A stretch of DNA of 64,000 nucleotides from Lineus longissimus (lineage: Eukaryota; Nemertea; Pilidiophora; Heteronemertea; Lineidae): NCBI RefSeq assembly GCF_910592395.1, contig NC_088319.1:1800001-1864000 (forward strand), written 5' to 3'. Below the pieces are notes generated by a model that was given only the letters and a program-made list of their open reading frames with translations, was not told where the DNA came from and did not search any database. The translations under genes were made by a program, and so were the position numbers. This document shows, one piece after another, positions 35,228 to 47,400 of the stretch (position 1 is its first letter; each line of letters starts with the position of its first letter).

Positions 35228-37669
35228 TTAAGTCCTAGCGGCGACATGGTGCGCAGACGATGGATCCAGGAAGACTCTCTGGAGAGTCTTTAGGCCTTGG
35301 CGACTGTACCATCTGGGGCGATGTGCATAAATTCTAGGACATAGATTGAGAAGTCCTGGAGGCCATGATGATCTGGGAGGTTGAAATGATGTCCTATGAC
35401 ATCCGTTGCAATGTTTTTGGTAAAACTGTAGAAGTGATTTTGAAAACGTTCTAGTAAAGATCGTTTGGTTTCGCCGACGTATTGTATGTGACATTGACGG
35501 CATTCGATGCAATAAATCACAACATTTACAACATATTTTTGTCTTTGTGTTGTATGATTTGCCTGTGGTATGGCTGGTGATTTGACCAGACGTGTCCAGA
35601 CGGGGGCAGTATCTGCATGTCCTCGGGGAAAGACAATTCCACCGAGGTTTGGAGGCAGTAGTGCTGTTGGTAACTGCGCGAAGATGGCTTAATCTGGCTC
35701 GGACTAGGTTGTCTCTGAGGTTTTTTGATCTTCTGAAGCCATGTATGATTGGTGTCTCATACAAGTGAACAGTAGTTTTGTGTCTAGCTAGGATGGCCCT
35801 GTTTTCTCTAAGGTTGACGGCTGGTTAAGTCATTGCCGGTGTAATATATGTGAGTGTTTCCCGTGTGTGAGTGTTTCCCCTCATTGTTTGGGAACGCTCA
35901 AAAATAGATTGACAAGTTTTTCTGTGTATCCCCCCTATTGAAAAGTCGTGGTCTCTCTAGCTGCCTATTGTTTGGAAACACTGACACATGGGGAACAACC
36001 ACAGATGTTACACCGGGTTGAAGGTTGTGACAAAGAAAAATGGGTTTTTTTCTTCATCATCAGGGGCCCCTTGGGTGGCGATTGGGTTAAGTAATGCGTT
36101 GCGATCTTGCCTGTGTGCTTTTACCATGGCTTTCTCTATCAATAGCTTGGGGAAGCCTCTGCGGACGAAATGCTGTGCTATCTCGGGTGCATGTTTCTCG
36201 AAGTCCTCCCGGTTCGAACATATTCTCCGAATTCTTAGGAATTGTCCATAGGGTATGCAATTTTTGCATGACATTATATGGGCTGATGAGTACAACAGGT
36301 AGTTGTGAGCATCGGTGGGTTTGGTGTACAGATCTGTGTATATCTGACCGTCAGTAGTGACGTGAATCTGAGTGTCAAGGAACGTGACGCTGGTCTCTGA
36401 GATTTCGGCGGTGAATTTGATGGTTGGATGTGCCGAGTTTAGTGACGTCACAAATTGTTCAACCTCCTCTCTGGTTTGTGGGAAGAGAGCGATCGCGAAG
36501 ATGTCGTCAATGAATCTGCCCCAAAAGAGTGGATTCGTGGGGTTAGTTTATACATGCCGCTCTTCAAAATCGGCCATGAAGAGATTTGCGAATGATGGTG
36601 CCACTTTGGTCCCCATGGCTGTGTCTGAAACTTGCATGTAGTTCTGGTTGTTGAACTGGAAGTTATTTTGTGATAAAACTAAGTCCAAAAGTTTGATGAT
36701 GGACTGGTTAGTAGGGCCTATTTGGGCGCCCCTGTTTCTTAGATGGCGTGCCACAGCTCTTTTACCCTCCCATGTGGGTATGTTGGTATAGAGGGATGTG
36801 ACATCTAAAGTGACCAGCAGGATGCCAGGTGGGATTTGTCCCAGGGCTGTCATGGACTGTTGAAAATGGGTTGTGTCCTTGATGTATGAACGTGTGTTCT
36901 GAACCAATGGTTGTAGAAAATGGTCCGCTAATTGGGAGATGCGTTCTGTGGGGCAATCATCAGCAGACATAATGGGCCTACCTGGTGGTGGCAGTGTCCC
37001 TTTATTTATTTTTGGCTGTAAATAGAACTCCGGAGTTTTGGGTTCCGTTTGGGCGAGATCATCATACATTTTTTTGAGTGATTTCACCCGTTTGCAGCAT
37101 GTCCTTAAGAAAGGATGTGATATTGTCCGCGTGGATTTGGGTCATGCTATCGAGGGTCGGACGGTAGTGTGTCCGATTTGACAGTTGACGTTCCGCTTCC
37201 TTGATGTAATCACTTCTGTTCATGATTACTACGGCAGATCCTTTGTCTGCGGGTTTTATAACGACCTGAGGCATGTCCTTGAGTTGGATCAATGCTTCTC
37301 TTTCTGCCCCGGTGAGGTTGTGCGAGGCAGGTGAGTATAGAGGGATGCGATCGAAGTGGTATTCATTCGTCCTGATAAAAGCCTCAAGATCTGGGGGACC
37401 AGGGGGTTCCATTTTGAGGGCAATTTTAATTTGCGTTCAAGATCGTTGGGCCTGGTGGGGGTTTGCCCCGGGTCTGAGTCAGCGTCACTTTCATAAAAAA
37501 TGTCCTGCATGCGTCTGAGACTGACATGGAATTTATCCAAGTCCTTGAAAAGTTCTTCGAAATCGGGTTCGCCTGGTGTGGTGCAAAAATTCAGACCTTT
37601 GCTCAGAAGAGAGGTCTGAGCTGCGGTAAGAGTTATGTTGGACAAATTGATAACATACTCAGTGTTCAC
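35228..37669 (-). pseudogene. Penelope-like retroelement, RT plus GIY-YIG endonuclease, frameshifted
   Basis: Minus-strand open segments in different frames together cover a Penelope-like polyprotein in the right order. The N-terminal part (37,669-37,289) has the LSNITLTAAQTSLLSKGLNF motif. Next is VVIKPADKGSAVVI (within 37,412-37,062), then the RT core with TLDVTSLYTNIP and GTKVAPSFANLFMADFEE (37,087-36,548). The RFIDDIF catalytic box lies near 36,500, after a frameshift. The thumb-like part (36,451-36,008) follows. The PIIHGFRRSKNLRDNLVRARL region is near 35,750, and a GIY-YIG-type segment, CRQCHIQYVGETKRSLLERF, with a downstream H-x-N near 35,400, ends it. At least three frameshifts plus stops between 36,008 and 35,764 show it is dead. 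Both RT acidic motifs are still readable, so decay is fairly recent. Confidence 0.9.
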
Positions 37670-38390
37670 TTTCGGGGTGGGTGTCCCCCTGGAGTTTAAT
37701 AAATGGTCATAATTATTATTTACAGAGTGATGGATTACAGGAAATTGGTGTGTTCTTAGTTCATGAAGGCTCTGATCAGCGCTTCTGTAATTAAGCCAAA
37801 CAGCTACAACCCCCTCTTAGTCCGGTCTCACAGACGCACTACAGCTCCCTCTCACCACAAAGAGGAAACTGGACTCACCCAGAAGTGAGTCTTAAAGGGC
37901 CCAGCAGGCACACCGTCCTACTACACTCAGTTCTAGTCAAATAGCATCACTGATGAGGTCACCGCTACACCGAAACCGTTTCATTTGGTAGCGTAAAACC
38001 CGGCAAAACAATATCCTGACCCTTATTGACGCGCCAGTGTCATTTTAGCGCCAAAACCACCCCTGCCCATATTCCTACTTGACAACCAAACAATGTCAAC
38101 AAAGGGCCCGTCTCCACAACCGCGGGTAACATCACAAGGGACTTTCGGCGTCTCTCCTACAAGGCGGAGACGTCAGTCATAACAGTATTATCCACTGACC
38201 GAAGAGCACGCAAAACCCGTTCACAGTTCTAAAATGATTGTCCGTACATACATGATTGTGACCAAGAATAATGAAAAGCCAATATTTCATACTTTCGTTT
38301 TATAACCTACCCCCTTGATTAGAGCTTCAGTTTTATACACAAAATTATCTTGGTTGCTGCATAACATTGTTTACAGAGTATAATTAATAG
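37670..38390 (-). other. 5' flank of the Penelope-like element; hammerhead-like core on the + strand
   Basis: No coding sequence recognised. At about 37,949-37,992 (+ strand) there is CTGATGA, a 3-bp stem II (GGT/ACC), GAAA, a 3-bp stem III (ACC/GGT) and a GTA triplet, in the order of a hammerhead ribozyme core. Penelope-like elements are known to carry minimal hammerheads in their terminal repeats. Here it lies antisense to the RT frames and I could not find a convincing stem I. Confidence 0.35.
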
Positions 38391-38394
38391 TATA

Positions 38395-38600
38395 AAGCAA
38401 TGTGCCTCCTTTTTGTGGCAGCGGTTATGGTAACCATAACCATGATAAGTGCTCCGGTTAGCGAAAAAATATTGAAGTGGTCAAAAAGCAGTAAAAATCA
38501 CATGGTTATTTCTGAGATATTTTGTAATAGAAATTGATACCCAGGAACCTCTGCACTGTTGCTATCGGTTGTCACACCAAGCCTTTATTGTGATGTTTGG
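38395..38600 (+). repeat. Dispersed repeat family R3, member 2
   Basis: Diverged relative of 31,880-32,110, same strand, located just beyond the Penelope-like element. Confidence 0.55.
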
Positions 38601-38639
38601 CCTATTTTATATGTCCCAAGTGTGACATCTCCATTGTGT

Positions 38640-41340
38640 GAAACGTAAAGAGGGCTGACTTGTCCCGTACGCGGATTAGACCGTTGTGATTGAACTTGCG
38701 TCAATCAGTGTCAATACCGTTGCATTATCCTAAAGTCGCTGCGTCATCCGTGGGTTGACCCGTGGCGTCGCCCTTCGTGGAGAGACGTTCCCTTCGATGA
38801 CGCAATTTGGCGTCAGATTTGGTGGGAAAACTGGGTTGCGCATGTGTCCCCATAGGTGGCGACATATAGTGTGTTTGCGGGTTTGGCTCGCCGGGTGATG
38901 GTTGCCTTGAAAACGGTTTCGAAAAGGTGTTTTCTCATCAGTAATCAGTGCGGGAAAGACGGAGTATGGTGCAGGTACCAAAGTGAACCCTGTGACACTC
39001 TGCTGGGCTTAATTTGACAACGATGTTTTCCGACAACTAACATGCTTTTTCATTATGCGACTGGTGTTAAAGGGACAACTTTGGCATGAGATTTGCATTG
39101 TGAAACACGAACTAAGGTGTGGACATATTAACTCTCCTTAACCCGTTAGCACTCTAGTGTTTTGATTTTTTTTCCATCTGTTCCTCCAGAAAATTGCCTA
39201 AAAACTTTGAGTAACAAGACTTAAGTCCGGTTACTCTAAGCAAAAAATGAGCAATTTCAACATGAAATTTGTAGTGATGGATAACTCAATGACTGAGCAG
39301 ATGTTTGGCTCCGAACATTGGCTCAAGTAGAATGATGTTTTGGTTCAGCACGTTCACATCAGATGTCACTACTAAATCATAGGCGTTTGAAGGAAAAGCT
39401 GCCGGCATCGACGCATGTTTGGAGTGCTAAAGGTTTTAAGAGGCATGAAAATCTGGCACCTTTCAGCAGCTGGTCGAAACTTTTTGGGGTTTTGTCTTCA
39501 ATAAGATTAAAGGGGAATACCAGTTCTTGCAGGTGAGAGGGTTAGATCAAATAACCCGACAAAAAAATAAATTGAAAAACTAAAATTTCTCTCAAAAATT
39601 TCTAAACTTAAGGTAAAACCACTCGAGAATTGGCATTTTCTTTATTTTGGTTCATTTTAAAAACCCTTTTATCAAAATCATCTGAGATGATCCATGATTT
39701 CATATCAATTTGTATGTTTTGTATGACAAACCGCATTTATGGTTGATAAGTTTATACCAGCTCTTGTGTTTATATGAAACATATATATGTAATAAAAACA
39801 ATATAAATATATTTGTCGACTTTTTTCTTTTCTTACCGCAGGACCTTAAAGGGACAATATAGGCAGCAGCTAGGCAGAGAGGATAAAGTTACACAAAGTC
39901 GCCAATTGGGGTCTCTCACATCTCACAGTACGTTGAAATGATTCATTCTTGTACGGGGAATATATTAAGTGCTGAATCTGACATAACCCAAGGCCCTTAT
40001 TGTGTATATTAGTCACCTGAAGATGGCCAAATTAGCTTCTCTGCTCCTGCCTATAGTCCCCCTTTAAAGTGAATTCCGTCCGAGCAATACAATGCCTTTC
40101 CCTTGCGTCAGTCGTCATCAGAGCAATTTGTTTATCATCATGGAGCAGGGGGTTAAATTGGCCATCTTCATATGACTAATATACACGGTAATGACAGTAG
40201 GTCATGCTAGATTCAGCCCTAAATATATTCTTTGTGAAGCGTAACTGGCTTCGACGTGGTGCGAGATGCTAGAGACCCCTATTGGCATTTAATGTAACTA
40301 TCTTGCCGTGCACTTCAATGCACACCAAGGATTCCGCGGTGACGTCACGGTTTTTCCAAGATGGCGCTGCAGATTGTAAACAAACCCGATCCACGGCCAA
40401 GGGAAAATCAAGTCATCAAATAAAGTTAGATATTTCGCATCAAATCAGATTTATTAGTACTTTTCTGCTATGAAATAAGTCTTCAGACAATAAGTTATCA
40501 TTTGAATAATGGAAAGTGCTGTTTTGATGGGGAAAAATAGGGTTTTTTTTAAACCAAATAGCCGGGCACCGATCTTCCAAAATTAGCGATGGTTTCAAAA
40601 ACAGTCTCCCAAATATGGGGCAATCTCTTCATTACCATAAATGCCATAATGGGATTTGGAGGCGTGGTTACAGATTTTACAGGTTCGAGACCTGTAGAGC
40701 CTAAAACTCGCATAGATCCCCATAGATCCCCTCTATTTGTCGAGTTAGCGCCCCTGTGCTGTAAGATCATGCATTTTCGGACACTAGAACGAAATATTCC
40801 TGCGGATATCGCGGTTTCGGTGATGATTTAAGGAGAAATTGACTGTACTTAGTGTTGTATGGGACAGAAATGAGTTCATACTTCATGAATACATGAATAT
40901 TTCATGATAATGGGCGGGCTTCCAAGTCTTTTTTATTCGTGGAAGTTAATCTGCTCTGTAAATTTTATTTTACACAGGAAGAATTCATACTAGGTATTGC
41001 AATATTTCATGTCTATTGGTGTTTTTGTGTACAGGAGCGCACCAGACAGTGGGACGTGCAAATATGTTCAGTGCTAGTGCTGTCAGTAGACTGAATCTGA
41101 TTGGCCATAGCGGTCAGTAATATGGGATGTGATCACGTGAGGTGACGTCACCCTCGGAATCCTCGTGAAAAGCAGTGTAATTTCAATCTACATGTACTTA
41201 CTGGTTAAGGATCTGGATGTCTGCCAACAACCAGGGCAGTCCCTGTGGGCGTGGGAGAGAGACGAGACGTTGCTTCATTTCACAGCCTGATTCAATGCGC
41301 GATGAAGCATATCAATGCTTTCCCTGTTCTCAACACGCCG
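38640..41340. other. Intergenic stretch with MITE copies only
   Basis: Holds the TTAA MITE and its partial copy (39,846-40,305). The stretch 40,590-40,830 has a T-arm-like ACAGG-TTCGAGA-CCTGT, but no other tRNA part. Otherwise nothing is recognised. Confidence 0.5.
39846..40067. mobile_element. TTAA-flanked MITE, inverted orientation
   Basis: Same family in reverse orientation, TTAA at 39,846 and 40,064. A second, terminus-less partial copy in the opposite orientation lies at about 40,143-40,305. Confidence 0.75.
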
Positions 41341-41349
41341 TCCAGACTG

Positions 41350-41560
41350 GCAGAGTTGTCTGAAGGCCAATGATTGAGAGTTACACCAGTGCCCGTCACC
41401 TCGGAGGTCGTGGGTCAGACTCCCTGCTGGTTCACATCTTTAAACAACAGAGATTGCGACACTCGGGGACAGCGTGGATTTCCTCCAAGGTATCTGGATT
41501 CCTCCCACATCATTACAAATCGTCCAATATTATTTATGGAGCTAAATGTCCCAGTTAACA
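41350..41560 (+). mobile_element. Probable SINE fragment
   Basis: Contains a B-box-like GTGGGTCAGACTCC within a tRNA-like stretch (41,370-41,425), then a module gtggatttcctccaaggta ... attcctcccacat, a pattern common in SINE and LINE-tail repeats of animals. The A-box is poor. The 132-codon open frame here (41,374-41,772) is probably chance. Confidence 0.4.
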
Positions 41561-41895
41561 TGAATTTGATATTTGATCTTGGAAAGCACTGTAAAACCAT
41601 CCAAACCAAGATCATCATAGTTTGCTTCGATCATTTTCTCCTCCACATCGGGCAGAGCAGCTGGGAGAAACCCATGGTGTTCGACTATCGATTCATCTCA
41701 AATCAGTCTTATGAGGACAAAGTCACAACCAGAAGACGAGACGAGTCCATTTTAAGGTGGCCAGGAGGATAGTGCGCTCACTCGCCACTATGTGCCACCA
41801 CCTGTAACATCCTCAGGTTTATCTCTGATAATAACTTTTGCATGTTTTGGACACGACCCGTCAATGTTAAGTTACATTCTGTTCTAGTATTTATT

Positions 41896-41940
41896 ACGTC
41901 CAGCACCCTTCTTGGGTGCTGGACGTACTGATTTCACTAG
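41896..41940 (+). mobile_element. Candidate Helitron 3' terminus
   Basis: A perfect 13-bp-stem hairpin (ACGTCCAGCACCC/GGGTGCTGGACGT, loop ttctt) is followed 10 bases later by CTAG at 41,937-41,940, the CTRR signature. The next base is G, not the usual T, and no 5' TC end was identified, so the element extent is unknown. Confidence 0.4.
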
Positions 41941-42235
41941 GTAGGAAAGATTCTTTTTCTTCTTCTTCTCACCAATTTTTCAATTGGGACGCGAGATTGG
42001 CCTAACTACAAAATACCATGACTCCTCGCTTCGCTCACATGTCTATCATAGGTATATCTAGGTCTGAGTTGTAAATTCATTAAAAATTTCTGAGCCTCTT
42101 CGATGCTTTTGCTACATTTTAGATCTCAAAACTTGCCCGTACTGATTGTAAACAAAGCCACGTGGCATTCAGCGCTGTTGTAGCTTTTTTCATCACTCCC
42201 TCATGTCCCTTTAGGTACCGCATTAATTACATTAC

Positions 42236-43024
42236 CTTTTTGTATTTTCTTCCTAATAAACGCATGAAATGTCACATACTCTACATGATAAAATATCAAA
42301 GTGTTGCTAAATTGTTTTTTTGTGTTTGAATTGGTTGTTTTGCAAAGTTAATTGTTGCAAAGTTAAGTAGCGGCAATGAATGGAAGAGCCATCGTTCACG
42401 TGACCAGGATCTTTGCGCGATAATTTTTTTAGTATTCATGAGCGAACACGAACGTAGTGCCCAATTAAATCAATTATACCGGGGTATATAGAATTTTCTT
42501 TGTAATATCATTGATTGTAAATATTCTGAACTAAAGTATGATGCTTCTCAGCTATGAAACTGTCTGTAATTTTGATGATACCGTAATAAAAACTAAAAGA
42601 AATTATCGTTTCTGGAAAAATCCTATACACCTTTCCAGAAATGGGGCGTTGAGTGTCCGAAATAGTGATGTCATAAGGGGAAACTAGGCCTTATGGTGGA
42701 GGGACAAAGAAGATAGTCATGGTTGACCAACACACTTGAATGCCTTTAATGACGGACAAGGGGGAAAGACGTTGCGGAACAGTTTTTGGAACATAATAAA
42801 TACAGCCAAATCTACTCCCCATTATGAATTGGGAAGAAAATTTACAATCCCCGACCGGAAGTGTCGCCAAACAGACATTGTCTGTCCTAGAAGAGGAGGG
42901 CAAAAAGATACCTTGAATTTCCTTGCAATGGTTGTGGACCTGATCTAGGCCTATCTTCAAGGAAGCCTAATTCCCAAAAGGCATGTGGAAAGCCAAATAA
43001 AAGCATGTGCAAACCCTTCTTGCA
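42236..43024 (-). repeat. Dispersed repeat, member 2 of an inverted pair with 12,080-12,787
   Basis: Reverse-complement partner of 12,080-12,787, 30 kb away, with a few short indels. Likely an unclassified mobile element; alternatively the scar of an inversion. Confidence 0.8.
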
Positions 43025-43319
43025 TGTCAATTGAGATCGCAAACCTTCATTACAGGAATGAGAATGTTCAGGTTTTTTCCCGATTCCAGGTTAACTCACT
43101 ACAGTTACGTGGCAAAACATTTGCCGCATATCTGCAAAACCCTCTATTTCTCCTCTCAGTATCTAAACCCCAATATCTGCACCCTGGTGCTGGACTCAAA
43201 TTTGCTAAAAGCAAATTTCAAAACTCTAGTTGCAGTTATGCTTTTCAAAGAGTCGCGGTCCTGCAGGAAGCCATTTTTCTACGAAACATATCTCATGCCT
43301 AAGTTGTCCCTTTAAATGA

Positions 43320-43735
43320 TATACTGAACTTCCAGTGGTTTTGCCTCCGCCCATACTGAACTTCCAGTGGTATTGTCTCCGTTACCTCCACCCATACTGA
43401 ACTTCCAGAGGTATTGCCTCCGCTCATACTGAACTTCCAGAGGTATTGACTCCGCCCATACTGAACTTCCAGTGGTATTGACTCTACCCATACTGAACTT
43501 CCAGAGGTATTGCCTCCGCCCATACTGAACTTCCAGAGGTATTGCCTCCGCCCATACTGAACTTCCAGAGGTATTGCCTCCGCCCATACTGAACTTCCAG
43601 AGGTATTGCCTTCGCCCATACTGAACTTCAAGAGGTATTGCCTCCGCCCATACTGAACTTCCAGAGGTACTGCCTCCGTTACCTCCATCCATACTGAAAT
43701 TCCAGTGGTGTTACCATTGTTACCTCTGCCCATAC
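43320..43735. repeat. 32-bp minisatellite (catactgaacttccagaggtattgcctccgcc)
   Basis: About twelve units, two with a ~9-bp gttacctcc insertion. With a 32-bp period every strand-specific frame cycles through three frames, so the long minus-strand open frames (43,299-43,820 and 43,312-43,692) share a 32-residue period and are repeat by-products. Confidence 0.9.
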
Positions 43736-44204
43736 CATTGAAGAAATACGCGCATTGTCTGTAAAGCTTAGCAATGTCAATGCATCGAGGGTCAAGATGT
43801 ATGAACGTGGGCAGAGTCATAGTCTGTCAGGATACCAAGTACGGCCTTGATGGCTACTGACAGAAAGATACTGACTGGGATTGACAGGAAAAATCCATGG
43901 TGCTAGGAGAAGGCGGTAGACAGATCAGTATTTCACAAGCGGCACGCACACTATGAAGTTAAATTGCCTCGAGGATGCACCATCTCTGTCATGTATTCGT
44001 GCCCAAGAATGTGCTAGAGGGGGATGTGAGAGGATATGCTAAAGTCACTATGAGTTTAAAGAATTGATACCAACTGGAAGGTTTGGTTTGCTGACCAATT
44101 ATGGTGGGGATAAAATGTTGGCCAAAATCAAGATGTCTCTTAGAGGTTTTGGCTGGAGTGGCTGATCCACCCTCAGGGTATTCGGCTAGACAACCTAGAC
44201 TGAC

Positions 44205-44350
44205 AGCGAGGTATCAATATCTCTTCTAAAACACCTATAACTAAACGACGAAATCAGATTTTTAACTGCTTTTTGATGGTTTCCATATTTTGCACTAACC
44301 CAAGCGGTAACACCACTTTAGGCGGCAGCAAAGAGGCCCAGTGCATATAA
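44205..44350 (-). repeat. Dispersed repeat family R3, member 3
   Basis: Reverse-strand relative of 31,880-32,110, immediately before the start of duplication copy B. Confidence 0.55.
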
Positions 44351-44462
44351 ACACTACCACATTGTAACCCAGGTGTTTAAGAATGTAGTTTATGAGAGGG
44401 TGACAATTGTTTTGCTTCTTTCATATTCATCCAGAACAAACATTTTTGAAAAGTGATTGAGA

Positions 44463-47400
44463 AAATTTTGAAAATTATTTCTCAACAAATGTATCAAAAT
44501 GTAAAAGTAGACAAAGTTTTTCGTAACACCTTGTAGCTGTAAAACCCAAGGCAGGAACCGACAGATGGACAATAGCATTTAACATGAGACAATCTGCACT
44601 GGTAGAAATAATAAAAAGGTGCCTTTTATATGTAAATACATCCATTTTATTACAACAATCATTTATATTTACAAGTCTTATCACATTTCACTAAGATTCT
44701 GTATGAAAAATACATATTCTGAGATACAGGCCGTTTCCATGGCAACAGCTGAGTAACGTCCAGTTTATCATCACAAACTTATTAACTAGTTAACAAAGTT
44801 AAGGGTAAAAGCTAGATATTTCACAGAAATTCTAAAAGAATTTTTTTTCCTTCAAATTACTCTAGTTGTTCACTTCTAACGTCCAGCCAGCTCTTTACAT
44901 AGTGCACATTTCTAGGCCCGTAATGGGGTAATTTATAGGCCTTCTTTTCAAGCTGATATTGTCACTGACGCTTCTAGTCAATCAAGTATAGGCCTAATGA
45001 AACTCACTCCCGTCGTGGGCCCCCAAAATGTACACATACACTGGCTTACCACAATGGACGTTGGGCGTGCGAAACTAGAGTAATTTCACGCTACATTGAG
45101 TCATAAATTTCTTGGATGATTACCCACAAATCATTCTTGGCCATCACTATTAAAGGCATTTGTCACATAGTTCCTGTATAGGCAGTGCTACAGGTGATAC
45201 TTCCAAAAGTGTACACTGACAGTTGGTGTAATGTTTGTGTACAGTTTCTGATGCAACACAGACCTGCCCTCTATAGATGATGTCCTATAGCGTCTTGGTC
45301 TCAAAAATCGTTTTCTTTGTTGATACATATTTCTAAATTTCTGGCTTTTCACCACGAGCTTTTGAACTATCTTGAATGCAAATATAACAATGGTCAAATC
45401 TAGTTTGCACTCCACTTCTTACTGTCAAGTTTTAGGTGAAAAAATTGGGCCAATAATGAACACGAGATATACTGCAACTTTGATGATTAAAATCAATCAA
45501 TCAATCAATCATTAGAATTCTAATACCGCCCTAACTCGAAGGAACTATCCCTCGGATCTTAATCGCTAAAAACTTGAACATTAACTACGGTCAGGAACAA
45601 AAATTGAGAGATTTTTAAGAATATGAAACTTGAGTAATATACACATATCAAAATATAGAACATTCAAGAAACAATAACTTTCTAAAATCTTGAGTATAAT
45701 CAACGCTATCAATGATGTACATGAAATATATTGTGACCACACATTGAATGAATATACAGCTACAGTTCTAGTGATGGCATGCTGATGACGTCACCACAGG
45801 AATATATGCCATTCAGGACGTCAAATTGATGTCATGCGCCCGGCATGCCTCGTCATTGGAGCCAAAATGGAGGTATCGAAAAGTGGCAGCATCAGCGGAG
45901 ACATTCTTTATAGGTGGCGCACTTCTTGGGCGATGTCAGAAGGGGCCAACATCCAAAGTGGCTGCCCTACTGGTGTCACTACTGACCTCTATACCCCACC
46001 TCAGACATTAATGTTGACGAGATACAAACTAGGTTGTCACTAAAGCATTCTTGACTGCAGTTGATTTCAAATGAGATTTATATATATCTATATATTTACT
46101 CTTGAAACCATACTTCATAACTCTGACAGGAGGAGAAGCGTGCAATAATGTCGATCGCCACTTATGTAGCTTACAGAGTTCCTGTGAGAGGGCAGTTGTT
46201 GTGTGCATCACAAAATGAGCACAATCATTCTACCAACATTTTGAACACATATTTGGATGTACAGTGGAACCTCTCTATTAAGGACACCCTCTCTATTAAG
46301 GACACTAGTTTTGGTCCCAAATTTTGTGTTTCCATTCTGTTTGACTTTAATCAGGACACCTCTCTATTAAGGACTGCACTTGTCAGTCCCGAGGGTGTCC
46401 TTAATAGAGAGGTGCTACTGTACATATTTGTAGTTCCCTCTTCACAAGAACTTTGCATTCATCATTAGTGCTGTTCAAGCAGTGACTCTCATAACTCCAC
46501 TATATGTACAAACCACTTCTACAATTGTTTGTACATTTCATATATCTAATATAAGGCAACACAAATTTAGTAACTTGGATAGCGGGCTCACCTACAAACC
46601 TTTTTCCCCAAAGTTGAAAATACTTTTTTTTGATACACCCACTGACTAGCACCAAAAGTCACATGTCGACACAAATAAAAATGAAATTTGCATAAAAACA
46701 CTAGTCTTTTTCGAGTTATAAGAATAAGTATCAATATATCGTCTGTAGAATGACCTAGATACCATAATTGGAAATTTTTCACTGTCGACAAGAATCATGT
46801 CATCCTCTACAACACGACTTCTCCTAAGGCATGTTTCCCAATTGAGGAAGTAAGTATGCATCCAGGGAAATGGCCTAATATTGTCCGAGACAAGGGGTAT
46901 TAATAAACAGAGAAACAGAGAAACGAAGAAATCCGGATGGAATCAAGTGTGCTGACACGGTTAATTCACAATACACGGACCTCTTGTAATATAGTCATGT
47001 GAGGTTTACTTTCATTTTTTCCTTCCACTGACAAAGATAAAACTTCATCCTCATCCGCTATCCAATTAACAAAATTGGTTTGACCAATTATACAAAGGGC
47101 AAAGTTCCTTCCTGGCAGATTTATTTCAACTCATATCAACTCTTCAAAATTAACATAGACTACTTTATGGCAAAACCACAGCGATCTACCCCCATCGACC
47201 TGCACAGACCTTCTGAATCAAAACAGTAACCTGAATATCTTTTTCCTGATACCAAGTACATGTACTTTCTCTTTTTTAGTCATTCATGTGAGTGTACATC
47301 AATACTGTAAACTTCAAAATGTTCCAAAAAATTCACACTGTTCCTACTTTGGTTTTCTATTTTTCGAATAAAAAATAAATATTTGCCATTTTTTTCTCAC

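Noticed and set aside
40670-40710. tRNA gene suggested by a perfect T-arm (ACAGG-TTCGAGA-CCTGT)
   Set aside because: No A-box, anticodon arm or acceptor stem at the expected distance.
41160-41300. Minus-strand exon with acceptor cccacgcccacag and donor GTAAGT
   Set aside because: The enclosed 41 bp (GLPWLLADIQILN) matches no family I know. Splice-like signals this short occur by chance.
43299-43820. 173-codon minus-strand repetitive open frame as a gene
   Set aside because: It is the product of a 32-bp minisatellite that is open in several frames, with no domain and no splice context.
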